Assembly (NCBI GenBank): GCA_945873875.1
Contig: CAMCER010000051.1
Location: 1-5,935 of the forward strand
DNA: 5,935 bases
Direction of reading: 5' to 3'
From: an uncultured Clostridia bacterium
Lineage (GTDB): Bacteria > Bacillota_A > Clostridia > Peptostreptococcales > Anaerovoracaceae
In this document: piece after piece, positions 1 to 5,935 of the stretch
How positions within the stretch are numbered: the first letter of the stretch is position 1
How the letters are laid out: each line of letters begins with the position of its first letter
The notes under the pieces: model-generated
Databases searched by the model: none
The model's input: the letters and a program-made list of their open reading frames with translations, nothing else
What the model was told of the DNA's origin: nothing
Translations under genes and position numbers: made by a program

Positions 1-1064
1 AGTTCTGCCCTCTCGTCAAGTTCCTTTTTCCTTGCTGCCACTTCTTCGGCGTTTTTCGCTTCTCTTTCTGCCTTTTCAGCAAGCTGGCTGATCTCTTCGC
101 TGAGCCTTGCCGTATCTTTTTCGATATGGTCCAGTCTTTCTTCCGTTATGCGCTTTTTACCGGTCAGACGGTTGATCTCCTCGACCTCTGCAAGGAGTCT
201 GTCCCTTGCCTCGTTGCTCAGTCTGGTCAGTTCCTCGCCTCTGGCTCTGATATCAGACAGTTCACGGTCTGTTTCTTCTATGGTCTCCTTCTTTTCTTCA
301 ATGCTCTGAGTGGTTTCCATAATATCGTCTTTCAGATACTCGTTCTTCAGCTCGGCATTTTCTACGTTTTTCAGGGTTATGTTGATCTCAAGCTCTTTCC
401 GTCGGCTGCGGAGCTCCAGATATTCTGTCGCTTTTTCGCTGTCTTCCCTAAGTCCGTCGATACGGCTCTCTATCTCTCCGACTATGTCGTTTACCCTGTC
501 AAGGTTATCGTTGGCGGATCTCAGCTTGCGCTCAGCCTCTTCTTTTCTGGTCCGGTACATTACGATACCTGCGGCCTCTTCGAAGATCTCCCGCCTGCTT
601 TCTGTTTTATTGCTTATGATATCTGATATCTTGCCCTGACCGATAAGTGAATAGCCGTCAACACCGATACCTGTATCCATTATCAGCTCGCGTATGTCGC
701 GGAGCCTGCACTGGTTGTTGTTGATAACGTACTCACTTTCGCCTGAGCGGTACATACGTCTGGTTATGGCAACCTCGTTGTAGTCCACGTCAAGAGCGCC
801 GTCAGAGTTGTCCAGTACCAGAGTTACCTCTGCCATTCCTCTGGACTTTCTGCTGGCTGTTCCGGCGAAGATGACTTCTTCCATCTTTCCGCCTCTGAGC
901 ATCTTGGGGCTCTGCTCGCCCAGGACCCATCTCACTGCGTCGCTGATGTTGCTCTTTCCGCTTCCGTTAGGTCCGACTATGCAGGTGATACCTTTGTCGA
1001 ATTCTATTGTGACTGGTTCCGCAAAAGACTTGAAACCCTGCATCTCGATCCTTTTAAGGTACAT
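1..1064 (-). CDS. smc: Chromosome segregation ATPase SMC, N-terminal part (3' end beyond window)
   Basis: SMC is the ATPase of the bacterial condensin-like SMC-ScpAB complex, which loads on the chromosome and organises and separates the origins. The 354 codons present start MYLKRIEMQGFKSFAE, closely matching B. subtilis SMC. Visible parts: Walker A GPNGSGKS (31-38, Lys37), R-loop LRGGK with Arg57, RRMYRSGESEYVIN (102-115), Q-loop GQGKIS (142-147, Gln143), REIFEEAAGI (158-167) closing the N-terminal half of the ATPase head, then from about 170 a long charged heptad-like stretch rich in E, K, R and L: the ascending arm of the coiled coil. The hinge, the descending arm, the C-terminal head half and the stop lie outside; the family usually has about 1,150-1,200 residues. 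ATG 1064-1062 has AAGGAG six bases upstream. The gene follows rnc by 10 bases, the common rnc-smc(-ftsY) arrangement in Bacillota. No stop or frameshift is seen in the part present. Confidence 0.97.
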   Translation of the reverse strand, partial: MYLKRIEMQGFKSFAEPVTIEFDKGITCIVGPNGSGKSNISDAVRWVLGEQSPKMLRGGKMEEVIFAGTASRKSRGMAEVTLVLDNSDGALDVDYNEVAITRRMYRSGESEYVINNNQCRLRDIRELIMDTGIGVDGYSLIGQGKISDIISNKTESRREIFEEAAGIVMYRTRKEEAERKLRSANDNLDRVNDIVGEIESRIDGLREDSEKATEYLELRSRRKELEINITLKNVENAELKNEYLKDDIMETTQSIEEKKETIEETDRELSDIRARGEELTRLSNEARDRLLAEVEEINRLTGKKRITEERLDHIEKDTARLSEEISQLAEKAEREAKNAEEVAARKKELDERAE

Positions 1065-1070
1065 ATACTT

Positions 1071-1076
1071 CTCCTT
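1071..1076 (-). promoter_or_regulatory. Ribosome binding site of smc, overlapping the rnc stop
   Basis: AAGGAG at 1076-1071 shares bases with the rnc TAA stop (1077-1075) and lies six bases before the smc ATG. The arrangement implies that ribosomes ending rnc are placed to start smc, so the two are probably translationally coupled. Confidence 0.8.
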
Positions 1077-1767
1077 ACTTCTCTAATTTTTCCAATGCCT
1101 CTTTAGCCGCGTTCTGACCGGCTTCCTTCTTGCTCTTTCCGAAGCCGCTACCTGCCGCGGTGCCGTTTATGTACACAGTCATGAAGAAACTGCGGTCATG
1201 GCTGGGGCCTTCTTCTCTGTCAAGTGAATAGACTATATCAACAGGACCGTTCTTCTGGTATTCCTCCTGGAGCCTGCTCTTATAGTCTCCCGGATCCTTT
1301 CCGGCCACAGCGTCTTCTATCTGCTTACCGAAGAGCCTGATGACTAGCCCTCTTGCGGCTTCATATCCTCCGTCCAGAAAAACTGAACCGATCAGAGCCT
1401 CTGTAGCATCTGCTATGATCGAAGTCTTGTCTCTGCCTCCGGTGTGCTCTTCTCCTCTGCCAAGGTTAAGGTAGTCTCCTATGCCTATGCTTCTTCCTAC
1501 TTCCGCCAGAGAGTCCTCACGGACTATCTGGGCCCTCCTCTTGGTCAGGATACCTTCATTCTCTTCCGGAAGCTTCTGGTACAGGACCTCCCCGGCGATG
1601 GCGTCAAAGAACGCGTCTCCCAGATACTCCAGCCTTTCATTGTCTTTCATGTCTTCGCGGCCGTGCTCTCTGGTATATGAACTGTGAGTCAGTGCTGTTT
1701 CAAGAAGACTTCCATCGCTGAAAGTGTATCCGATCAGTTTTTCGAACTCAGTATTCTTTATCGTCAA
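1075..1767 (-). CDS. rnc: Ribonuclease III
   Basis: RNase III cleaves double-stranded RNA, including rRNA precursors and structured mRNAs, as a Mg2+-dependent homodimer. With the preferred TTG start the protein has 230 residues. The nuclease domain carries the signature NERLEYLGD (43-51), and DATEALIG (120-127). By alignment with E. coli E38, E41, D45, D114 and E117, the acidic cluster is E44, E47, D51, D120 and E123, so all catalytic residues are present. A C-terminal double-stranded-RNA-binding domain starts near DYKSRLQEEYQK (161-172) and ends with KSKKEAGQNAAKEALEKL. Start choice: TTG at 1767-1765 has GGAGG (1778-1774) six bases upstream. An in-frame ATG at 1785 would add six residues (MTWRRS) but has no convincing ribosome binding site. 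With TTG the gene overlaps the plsX end by 20 bases, suggesting translational coupling. The stop TAA (1077-1075) overlaps the smc ribosome binding site. Confidence 0.95.
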   Translation of the reverse strand: MTIKNTEFEKLIGYTFSDGSLLETALTHSSYTREHGREDMKDNERLEYLGDAFFDAIAGEVLYQKLPEENEGILTKRRAQIVREDSLAEVGRSIGIGDYLNLGRGEEHTGGRDKTSIIADATEALIGSVFLDGGYEAARGLVIRLFGKQIEDAVAGKDPGDYKSRLQEEYQKNGPVDIVYSLDREEGPSHDRSFFMTVYINGTAAGSGFGKSKKEAGQNAAKEALEKLEK

Positions 1768-2767
1768 TGATCTCCTCCAGGTCATACATGTCTTTTTCTA
1801 TAAGGGATATGACATCTTCCTCAGCAAAAGGAACAGCCTTGATGATGGTGTTCTTTACTGCGCTGGCAGAAGATGATCCGTGCATCTTCACTACAGGACC
1901 CTTTACTCCCAGTATCGGCGCGCCGCCGTATTCGGAATAGTCGAATTCCTCCTTCAGCTCGCCCATCTTGTTCTTGAGAAGGAGCGCTCCCATTTTCGCC
2001 TTTGTCCCGTCTGTGAATTTTTTCTTCAGAAGCTTCAGGATGTTCCATGCCAGTCCCTCTGTCAGCTTCAGGATTATATTGCCGGTGAAGCCGTCACAAA
2101 CGATGACATCGCATGCTCCCTTAGGGATGTCTCTTGCCTCTACGTTTCCTATGAAATTAAGACCGCTGTTCTCAAGGAGCGGATAAGCCTCTTTCGTGAG
2201 CATGGAGCCCTTGCCTGCTTCAGCTCCCAGATTTACAAGGCCGATCCTGGGATCCTTTCTTCCGATAACCTTTTCCATGTAGATGCTTCCCATGGTGGCC
2301 TGCTGCAGCAGGTTCGCCGCTCTGCTGTCTGAGCTTGCCCCGGCATCGATGAGAAGTGAAGGGATGCCTCCAAGTATCGGATAGATGCTTGCGATGGAAG
2401 GTCTGTCGATCCCCTCCAATTTTCCCAGTACCATCCTTGAGGCAACTACTAAGGCGCCGGTATTTCCGGCAGAAATGAAAAGATTGCCTTTGCCGCTTTT
2501 GACCAGTGTCAGTCCTACGACAAGCGACGAATCCGGTTTTTTCTTCACAGCGCGAACAGGGCTGTCCTCGTTGGTTATGACCTCTTCAGCGTTGACTACC
2601 CTGACCTGCTGATCGTTATATTCATACTTATCCAGTTCTTTTTTTATCAGTTCCTCTTTGCCTACGATGTATATATCGTGTCTTATGAGCTTTGAGGCCT
2701 GAACTGCACCTTTTACTATTTCTTCAGGGGCATTGTCGCCGCCCATTCCGTCTAATACGATTCTCAA
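1748..2767 (-). CDS. plsX: Phosphate acyltransferase PlsX
   Basis: PlsX converts acyl-ACP and phosphate to acyl-phosphate, the acyl donor for PlsY in glycerol-3-phosphate acylation, and thus feeds phosphatidic acid synthesis at the membrane surface. The 339-residue protein (B. subtilis PlsX is about 333) shows the family's N-terminus MRIVLDGMGGDNAP (1-14), SAGNTGAL (99-106), GIDRP (119-123), FIGNVEARD (205-213), DGFTGN (225-230), GGAP (281-284) and HGSSSASAVKN (296-306). The usual DxGANxD segment reads DAGASSD (141-147), with Ser145 in place of Asn. The start is TTG at 2767-2765: AGGAGG lies eight bases upstream, the first residues match the family, and no ATG or GTG lies in frame nearby upstream. 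The ATG at codon 8 would remove the conserved N-terminus. The stop TGA lies inside the start of rnc. No acpP, fabD, fabG or rpmF accompanies it in the window. Confidence 0.96.
   Translation of the reverse strand: MRIVLDGMGGDNAPEEIVKGAVQASKLIRHDIYIVGKEELIKKELDKYEYNDQQVRVVNAEEVITNEDSPVRAVKKKPDSSLVVGLTLVKSGKGNLFISAGNTGALVVASRMVLGKLEGIDRPSIASIYPILGGIPSLLIDAGASSDSRAANLLQQATMGSIYMEKVIGRKDPRIGLVNLGAEAGKGSMLTKEAYPLLENSGLNFIGNVEARDIPKGACDVIVCDGFTGNIILKLTEGLAWNILKLLKKKFTDGTKAKMGALLLKNKMGELKEEFDYSEYGGAPILGVKGPVVKMHGSSSASAVKNTIIKAVPFAEEDVISLIEKDMYDLEEIIDDKEY
1774..1778 (-). promoter_or_regulatory. Ribosome binding site of rnc inside plsX (decides TTG start)
   Basis: GGAGG lies within the plsX coding sequence (codons for Leu-Glu-Glu) six bases before TTG 1767. 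The alternative ATG at 1785 lies upstream of this motif and cannot use it. Confidence 0.7.
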
Positions 2768-2775
2768 TGATCCAT

Positions 2776-2781
2776 CCTCCT
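2776..2781 (-). promoter_or_regulatory. Ribosome binding site of plsX (supports TTG start)
   Basis: AGGAGG lies eight bases before TTG 2767-2765. The ATG that follows it directly (2775) opens a three-codon frame ending at TGA, so TTG is the only start consistent with the plsX frame. The site lies in the 32-base prfB-plsX gap, which contains no visible terminator. Confidence 0.85.
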
Positions 2782-2799
2782 GACAGGTTTTCCGGACGT

Positions 2800-3904
2800 T
2801 TAATCGTCCTTCTGCTTCAGCTTCTCATTTATGAAATAATCGATATCACCGTCCATGACCGCGTTCACATTCCCCACTTCTGCTCCGGTCCTGTGATCTT
2901 TCACCATGGTGTACGGCTGGAACACATACGATCTTATCTGGCTGCCCCAGGTGATCTGGCTGTAGTCGCCTTTCAGTTCCTTCAGGTTCTCCTTATGCTC
3001 CTGCTCTTTCAGTTCCACCAGCTTTGAACGGAGCAGTTTCATGGCTGTCTCCTTGTTCTGATGCTGGGACCTTTCATTCTGGCAGGACACTACGATATTA
3101 GTCGGCAGGTGGGTTATCCTGATAGCCGAGTCGGTCTTATTGACATGCTGTCCGCCGGCTCCGCTGGATCTGAAAGTATCCACCCTTATATCCTCCGGAT
3201 CTATCTCGACTTCTATGTCATCATCTATCTCCGGCATCACGTCCATGGACGCAAAGGATGTGTGCCTTCTGCCCGATGAGTCAAAGGGCGATATGCGGAC
3301 CAGACGGTGCACGCCTTTCTCGTTTTTCAGATATCCGTAGGCATTCTCGCCTTCGACCATCACAGTGGCACTGTTTATTCCGCCTTCCTTATCATCCTGC
3401 AGATCCAGTGTCTTTACCCTGTAGCCCTTCTTTTCTGCCCATCTGCAGTACATGCGAAGAAGCATCTCGGCCCAGTCTTTAGCGTCTGTGCCGCCGCTTC
3501 CCCCGTGTATCGAGACTATAGCGTTGCTGGCATCATATTCGCCATTTAAAAGAGTCTTCAGTTTGAGCCCCTCCAGCTGTTTTTCAAGCCGGCCCGCACC
3601 TTCGATTATCTCAGATGCCATGGACTCATCCTCTTCCATATCCGCCAGTTCGATGAGCTCTTCTATGTCGGCCATATCCTTTACAAGGCCTTCATATTCG
3701 TTCAGTTTGTTTTCCAGGCTTTTCTTTTCCTTGAGTACTTTCTGGGCGTTTTCCTGATCTGACCAGAAATCCTCTTTTTCCACCTGTTTATTGAGTTCTT
3801 CTATCTTCTCCTTCAGCCCTGCCGGGTCAAAGGGACTCACCTGCCTCTTTAAGGCTCACTCTGTAAGCCGGGAGTTGACCCTTAAGTTCTTCACGCGGTA
3901 ACAT
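2800..3904 (-). CDS. prfB: Peptide chain release factor 2 (RF2), programmed +1 frameshift
   Basis: RF2 recognises UAA and UGA in the ribosomal A site and triggers peptide release. The start is ATG at 3904-3902 behind AGGAGG (3914-3909). The zero frame gives 25 codons (MLPREELKGQ...GESL) and stops at TGA 3829-3827. A +1 shift on CTT continues with GAC (3828) into 342 more residues ending in TAA at 2800. The 367-residue product is close to E. coli RF2 (365), and its motifs fall at the same numbers: the SPF tripeptide that reads the stop codon at 205-207 and the catalytic GGQ at 250-252. The residue equivalent to E. coli 246 is Ser, not the Thr of K-12. A coiled-coil-rich N-terminal domain occupies about 30-115. 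Reading the downstream frame alone would suggest a GTG start at 3840, but that lacks a ribosome binding site and drops the true N-terminus. The family is known to use this frameshift for autoregulation: low RF2 slows termination at the in-frame UGA and favours shifting. Confidence 0.97.
3826..3842 (-). promoter_or_regulatory. prfB programmed +1 ribosomal frameshift site
   Basis: Read on the minus strand, the site is AGGTGA (3842-3837), four spacer bases GTCC, then CTT (3832-3830) TGA (3829-3827) C (3826). CTT TGA C is exactly the conserved slip sequence of bacterial prfB genes: tRNA-Leu on CUU slips to UUU and the ribosome resumes at GAC. AGGTGA can pair with the 3' end of 16S rRNA in the part of the anti-Shine-Dalgarno that pairs with GGUGA, so it is a plausible stimulator, though its register differs from that of E. 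coli. Function as an autoregulatory switch is inferred from the family. Confidence 0.93.
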
Positions 3905-3908
3905 CTTT

Positions 3909-3914
3909 CCTCCT
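3909..3914 (-). promoter_or_regulatory. Ribosome binding site of prfB
   Basis: AGGAGG lies four bases before the ATG at 3904. It decides the start of prfB in the zero frame, upstream of the frameshift, and argues against the GTG at 3840. It sits in the 42-base secA-prfB gap (3905-3946), in which I see no hairpin followed by a T run and so no terminator. Confidence 0.85.
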
Positions 3915-3946
3915 GTTTCTCATTTCATTCACTGATGCTGATATTA

Positions 3947-5935
3947 CTATCTTCCGCAGCAGTGTTTATATTTCTTTCCTGAGCCGCACGGGCACGGATC
4001 GTTTCTTCCCACCTTAGGCAGGTCTCTCTTTACCGGAGCCTGTTTATGATCTCTCTCCGGTACCTGCGTCTGTGCCGGCATGTCAGCGTCCTGGGATACA
4101 GGTCGTCCTTCTTCATCTTCAAATTCTTCCTTCATCCCTTCGCCGCTTCCCATGACGTTCTTACGCTCAGTGGATGTCTGTACTGTGATATTGAAGCAGT
4201 ACTTGACAGTCTCTTCCTTGATGGACTGGACCATGAGCTCGAACATGTCGAAGCCTTCATTGGAGTATGCAGCCGCAGGATCCTGCTGGCCTAAAGCCCT
4301 GAGACCGATACCGTTTTTCAGCTGATCCATGGCGTCGATATGATCCATCCATTTATTATCAACGACTCTGATGAGGATCATACGCTCGACTTCACGCATC
4401 CTGTCCGCGCCGATCTCCTGCTCTTTTTCTTCATAGAGCTTGCCGAAGTCAGCCATGATATCGTCTACGAGAAGCTCTTCTGTGAGTTCAGCTTTCTCAT
4501 TGTCTGTATAATGAGTGCCCTTATAGCGGTCACATATCTTCTTAAGGCTTTTGTCCAGAGTCTCAAGATCCCATTCCTCAGGATTCTTTGAAGCCACTGT
4601 GATGGGGCCTGCAGCCTCTTCGATCAGGTCTCTGGTCATGTTCTTTATGTATTCCTTCAGGTCTTCACCGTGGAGCACCATGGCGCGCTGCTCATAGATG
4701 ATCTCACGCTGTTTGTTCATGACATTATCGTACTGAAGGACGTATTTTCTGATACCGAAGTTCCTGCCTTCGACTTTCTTCTGCGCGCTCTCGATGGACT
4801 TGGATATCATCTTGGCCTCTATAGGCTCATCCTCCGGGACTCCCAGACGCTCGACCACGCCCTTCATCCTCTCTCCACCGAACAGCCTCAAGAGATCGTC
4901 CTCAAGGGATATGCAGAATCTGGATGAACCCGGGTCTCCCTGTCTTCCGGAACGGCCTCGCAGCTGGTTATCGATACGTCTTGATTCATGTCTTTCAGTA
5001 CCGATTATGCAAAGTCCGCCAAGTTCTATTACCTTCTTCTGCTCTTCGGCTCTCGCTTCAGCGAATTCTTTATTGAGCTTTCTGTACACTTCCCTGCACT
5101 GGTTCAGTTCCTCATCATCGCTCTGGACGAAACTGGTGGCGAACTGGATCTGCTCGTCAGTGTAGCCCTGCTTTTCCATTTCCTTTCTGGCTTCAAAGTC
5201 CGGGTTTCCGCCCAGAATGATGTCAGTACCACGGCCGGCCATGTTGGTGGCTATGGTTATGGCGCCCAGACGTCCTGCCTGAGCGATTATGGCAGCTTCC
5301 TTGTCATGCTGCTTGGCGTTCAGCACGTTGAAGTTCTTTATGCCGCGCTTTTTCAGCATGTCCGCGATAAGCTCTGATATCTCGATGGAGATGGTTCCGA
5401 CCAGGACAGGCTGCCCTGTGTTGTGCCTTTCCTCCACCAGATCGGCTATGGCCTTGTATTTTCCCTTCTTGGTCTTGAATACAGCGTCTTCATAGTCTTC
5501 TCTTATGACAGGCATGTTAGTCGGTATCACGACTACGTCCATGTTATATATGTCGCGGAACTCGTCTTCTTCTGTCTTGGCAGTACCTGTCATACCGGCC
5601 AGTTTCTGATACATCCTGAAGTAGTTCTGCAGCGTTATGGTCGCCAGCGTCTTGGACTCGGAACGGACCTTCAGACCTTCCTTGGCCTCGATAGCCTGAT
5701 GCAGACCGTCGCTGTATCTTCTTCCGAACATGAGACGTCCTGTGAATTCATCGACGATTATGATCTCTCCGTCCTTGACGATATAGTCAACGTCCCTCTT
5801 CATCATAGTGTGGGCTTTCAGAGCCTGGAGCACGTGGTGGTTGATCTCCATGTTCTCAGGATCCGAGAAGTTCTCTATGCCGAAGAAGTCTTCGCATTTT
5901 GCCACGCCCTGCTCGTTCAGAGCTACCTGCTTGTC
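3947..5935 (-). CDS. secA: Preprotein translocase ATPase SecA, 5'-truncated by window edge
   Basis: SecA is the ATP-driven motor that pushes unfolded preproteins through the SecYEG channel at the cytoplasmic membrane. The frame is open from the window edge, giving 662 residues that start inside the preprotein cross-linking region ([10 protein letters not shown]). The N-terminal 250 or so residues, including Walker A, lie outside. Visible landmarks in window numbering: [15 protein letters not shown] (61-75), GMTGTAKTE (114-122), [11 protein letters not shown] (229-239), [20 protein letters not shown] (311-330, helicase motif VI with candidate arginine finger), [14 protein letters not shown] in the helical scaffold (526-539), an acidic linker, and a zinc tail with Cys648, Cys650, Cys659 and Cys660 (CXCX8CC), which in the family binds SecB, ribosomes or lipids. 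About 57 residues more than B. subtilis SecA sit between GRGTDI and LGGL. The stop is TAG. The GTG at 5905 is an internal valine codon, not a start. prfB follows after 42 bases, a classic Bacillota pairing. Identification is near certain. Confidence 0.98.
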   Translation of the reverse strand, partial: DKQVALNEQGVAKCEDFFGIENFSDPENMEINHHVLQALKAHTMMKRDVDYIVKDGEIIIVDEFTGRLMFGRRYSDGLHQAIEAKEGLKVRSESKTLATITLQNYFRMYQKLAGMTGTAKTEEDEFRDIYNMDVVVIPTNMPVIREDYEDAVFKTKKGKYKAIADLVEERHNTGQPVLVGTISIEISELIADMLKKRGIKNFNVLNAKQHDKEAAIIAQAGRLGAITIATNMAGRGTDIILGGNPDFEARKEMEKQGYTDEQIQFATSFVQSDDEELNQCREVYRKLNKEFAEARAEEQKKVIELGGLCIIGTERHESRRIDNQLRGRSGRQGDPGSSRFCISLEDDLLRLFGGERMKGVVERLGVPEDEPIEAKMISKSIESAQKKVEGRNFGIRKYVLQYDNVMNKQREIIYEQRAMVLHGEDLKEYIKNMTRDLIEEAAGPITVASKNPEEWDLETLDKSLKKICDRYKGTHYTDNEKAELTEELLVDDIMADFGKLYEEKEQEIGADRMREVERMILIRVVDNKWMDHIDAMDQLKNGIGLRALGQQDPAAAYSNEGFDMFELMVQSIKEETVKYCFNITVQTSTERKNVMGSGEGMKEEFEDEEGRPVSQDADMPAQTQVPERDHKQAPVKRDLPKVGRNDPCPCGSGKKYKHCCGR

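Noticed and set aside
126..626. Open frame of 166 codons on the plus strand
   Set aside because: It lies wholly antisense to the conserved smc coding sequence, has no clear ribosome binding site and no recognisable motif. It is a by-product of codon bias in smc.
1821..2048. Minus-strand open frame of 75 codons within plsX (and another at 2233-2445)
   Set aside because: They lie in an alternative frame of plsX, have no independent ribosome binding site evidence, and look like shadow peptides.
1880..2332. Open frame of 150 codons on the plus strand
   Set aside because: It is antisense to the conserved core of plsX, with Cys/His/Leu-rich shadow composition and no family signature.
2776..2786. 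Short inverted repeat CCTG-T-CAGG at the plsX ribosome binding site
   Set aside because: A one-base loop cannot form a stable hairpin, and the motif is explained by the Shine-Dalgarno sequence.
2800..3840. prfB as a simple 346-residue gene starting at GTG 3840
   Set aside because: The GTG is part of the frameshift stimulator region; no ribosome binding site precedes it, and the MSPF start is not RF2-like. The ATG at 3904 plus +1 shift gives the correct protein.
4988..5377. Plus-strand open frames of up to 129 codons opposite secA (also 4794-5165 and others)
   Set aside because: All are antisense to conserved SecA motifs, overlap one another in different frames, and show no start signal or protein family features.
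5903..5905. GTG at 5905 as the start of a 652-residue SecA-like protein
   Set aside because: The frame stays open and SecA-like upstream to the window edge ([10 protein letters not shown]), so the codon is an internal valine and the gene is simply cut by the window.
1..5935. Search for tRNA, riboswitch, CRISPR, insertion sequence, terminator or promoter
   Set aside because: The window is almost fully coding; the only non-coding gaps are 42, 32 and 10 bases and hold ribosome binding sites. No hairpin with a T run, repeat array or convincing promoter was seen.

Overview
The window reads as one tightly packed, unidirectional gene cluster on the minus strand. In transcription order, from high to low coordinates, it holds secA (5' end outside the window), prfB with its programmed +1 frameshift, plsX, rnc and smc (3' end outside the window). 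No gene is supported on the plus strand, and no RNA gene, mobile element, CRISPR array, repeat or terminator is visible.

The organism is most likely an anaerobic member of the Clostridia (Bacillota). This is inferred from the secA-prfB and rnc-smc pairings typical of that phylum, strong AGGAGG-type ribosome binding sites, two likely TTG starts, a SecA with a CXCX8CC zinc tail, and a long insertion in its second nucleotide-binding domain that resembles clostridial SecA. Base composition looks moderate (about half G+C by eye) and even across the window. I cannot name a genus.

Layout: 5935-3947 is the C-terminal two thirds or more of SecA. After a 42-base gap, prfB runs 3904-2800 and needs a +1 frameshift at CTT TGA C (3832-3826) to make a 367-residue RF2. 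A 32-base gap leads to plsX (2767-1748, TTG start). rnc (probably 1767-1075, TTG start) overlaps the plsX end by 20 bases. After 10 bases smc begins at 1064 and runs off the window. The gaps hold ribosome binding sites and no visible terminator or promoter, so the five genes could be co-transcribed.

The products are core housekeeping proteins: protein export (SecA), translation termination (RF2), the first committed steps of phosphatidic acid synthesis (PlsX), RNA processing (RNase III) and chromosome organisation (SMC). I found no sign of an undescribed system. The points worth a second look are the prfB recoding site with its offset stimulatory element, the absence of acpP/rpmF/fab genes around plsX, the two TTG starts, and a few substitutions in conserved motifs.
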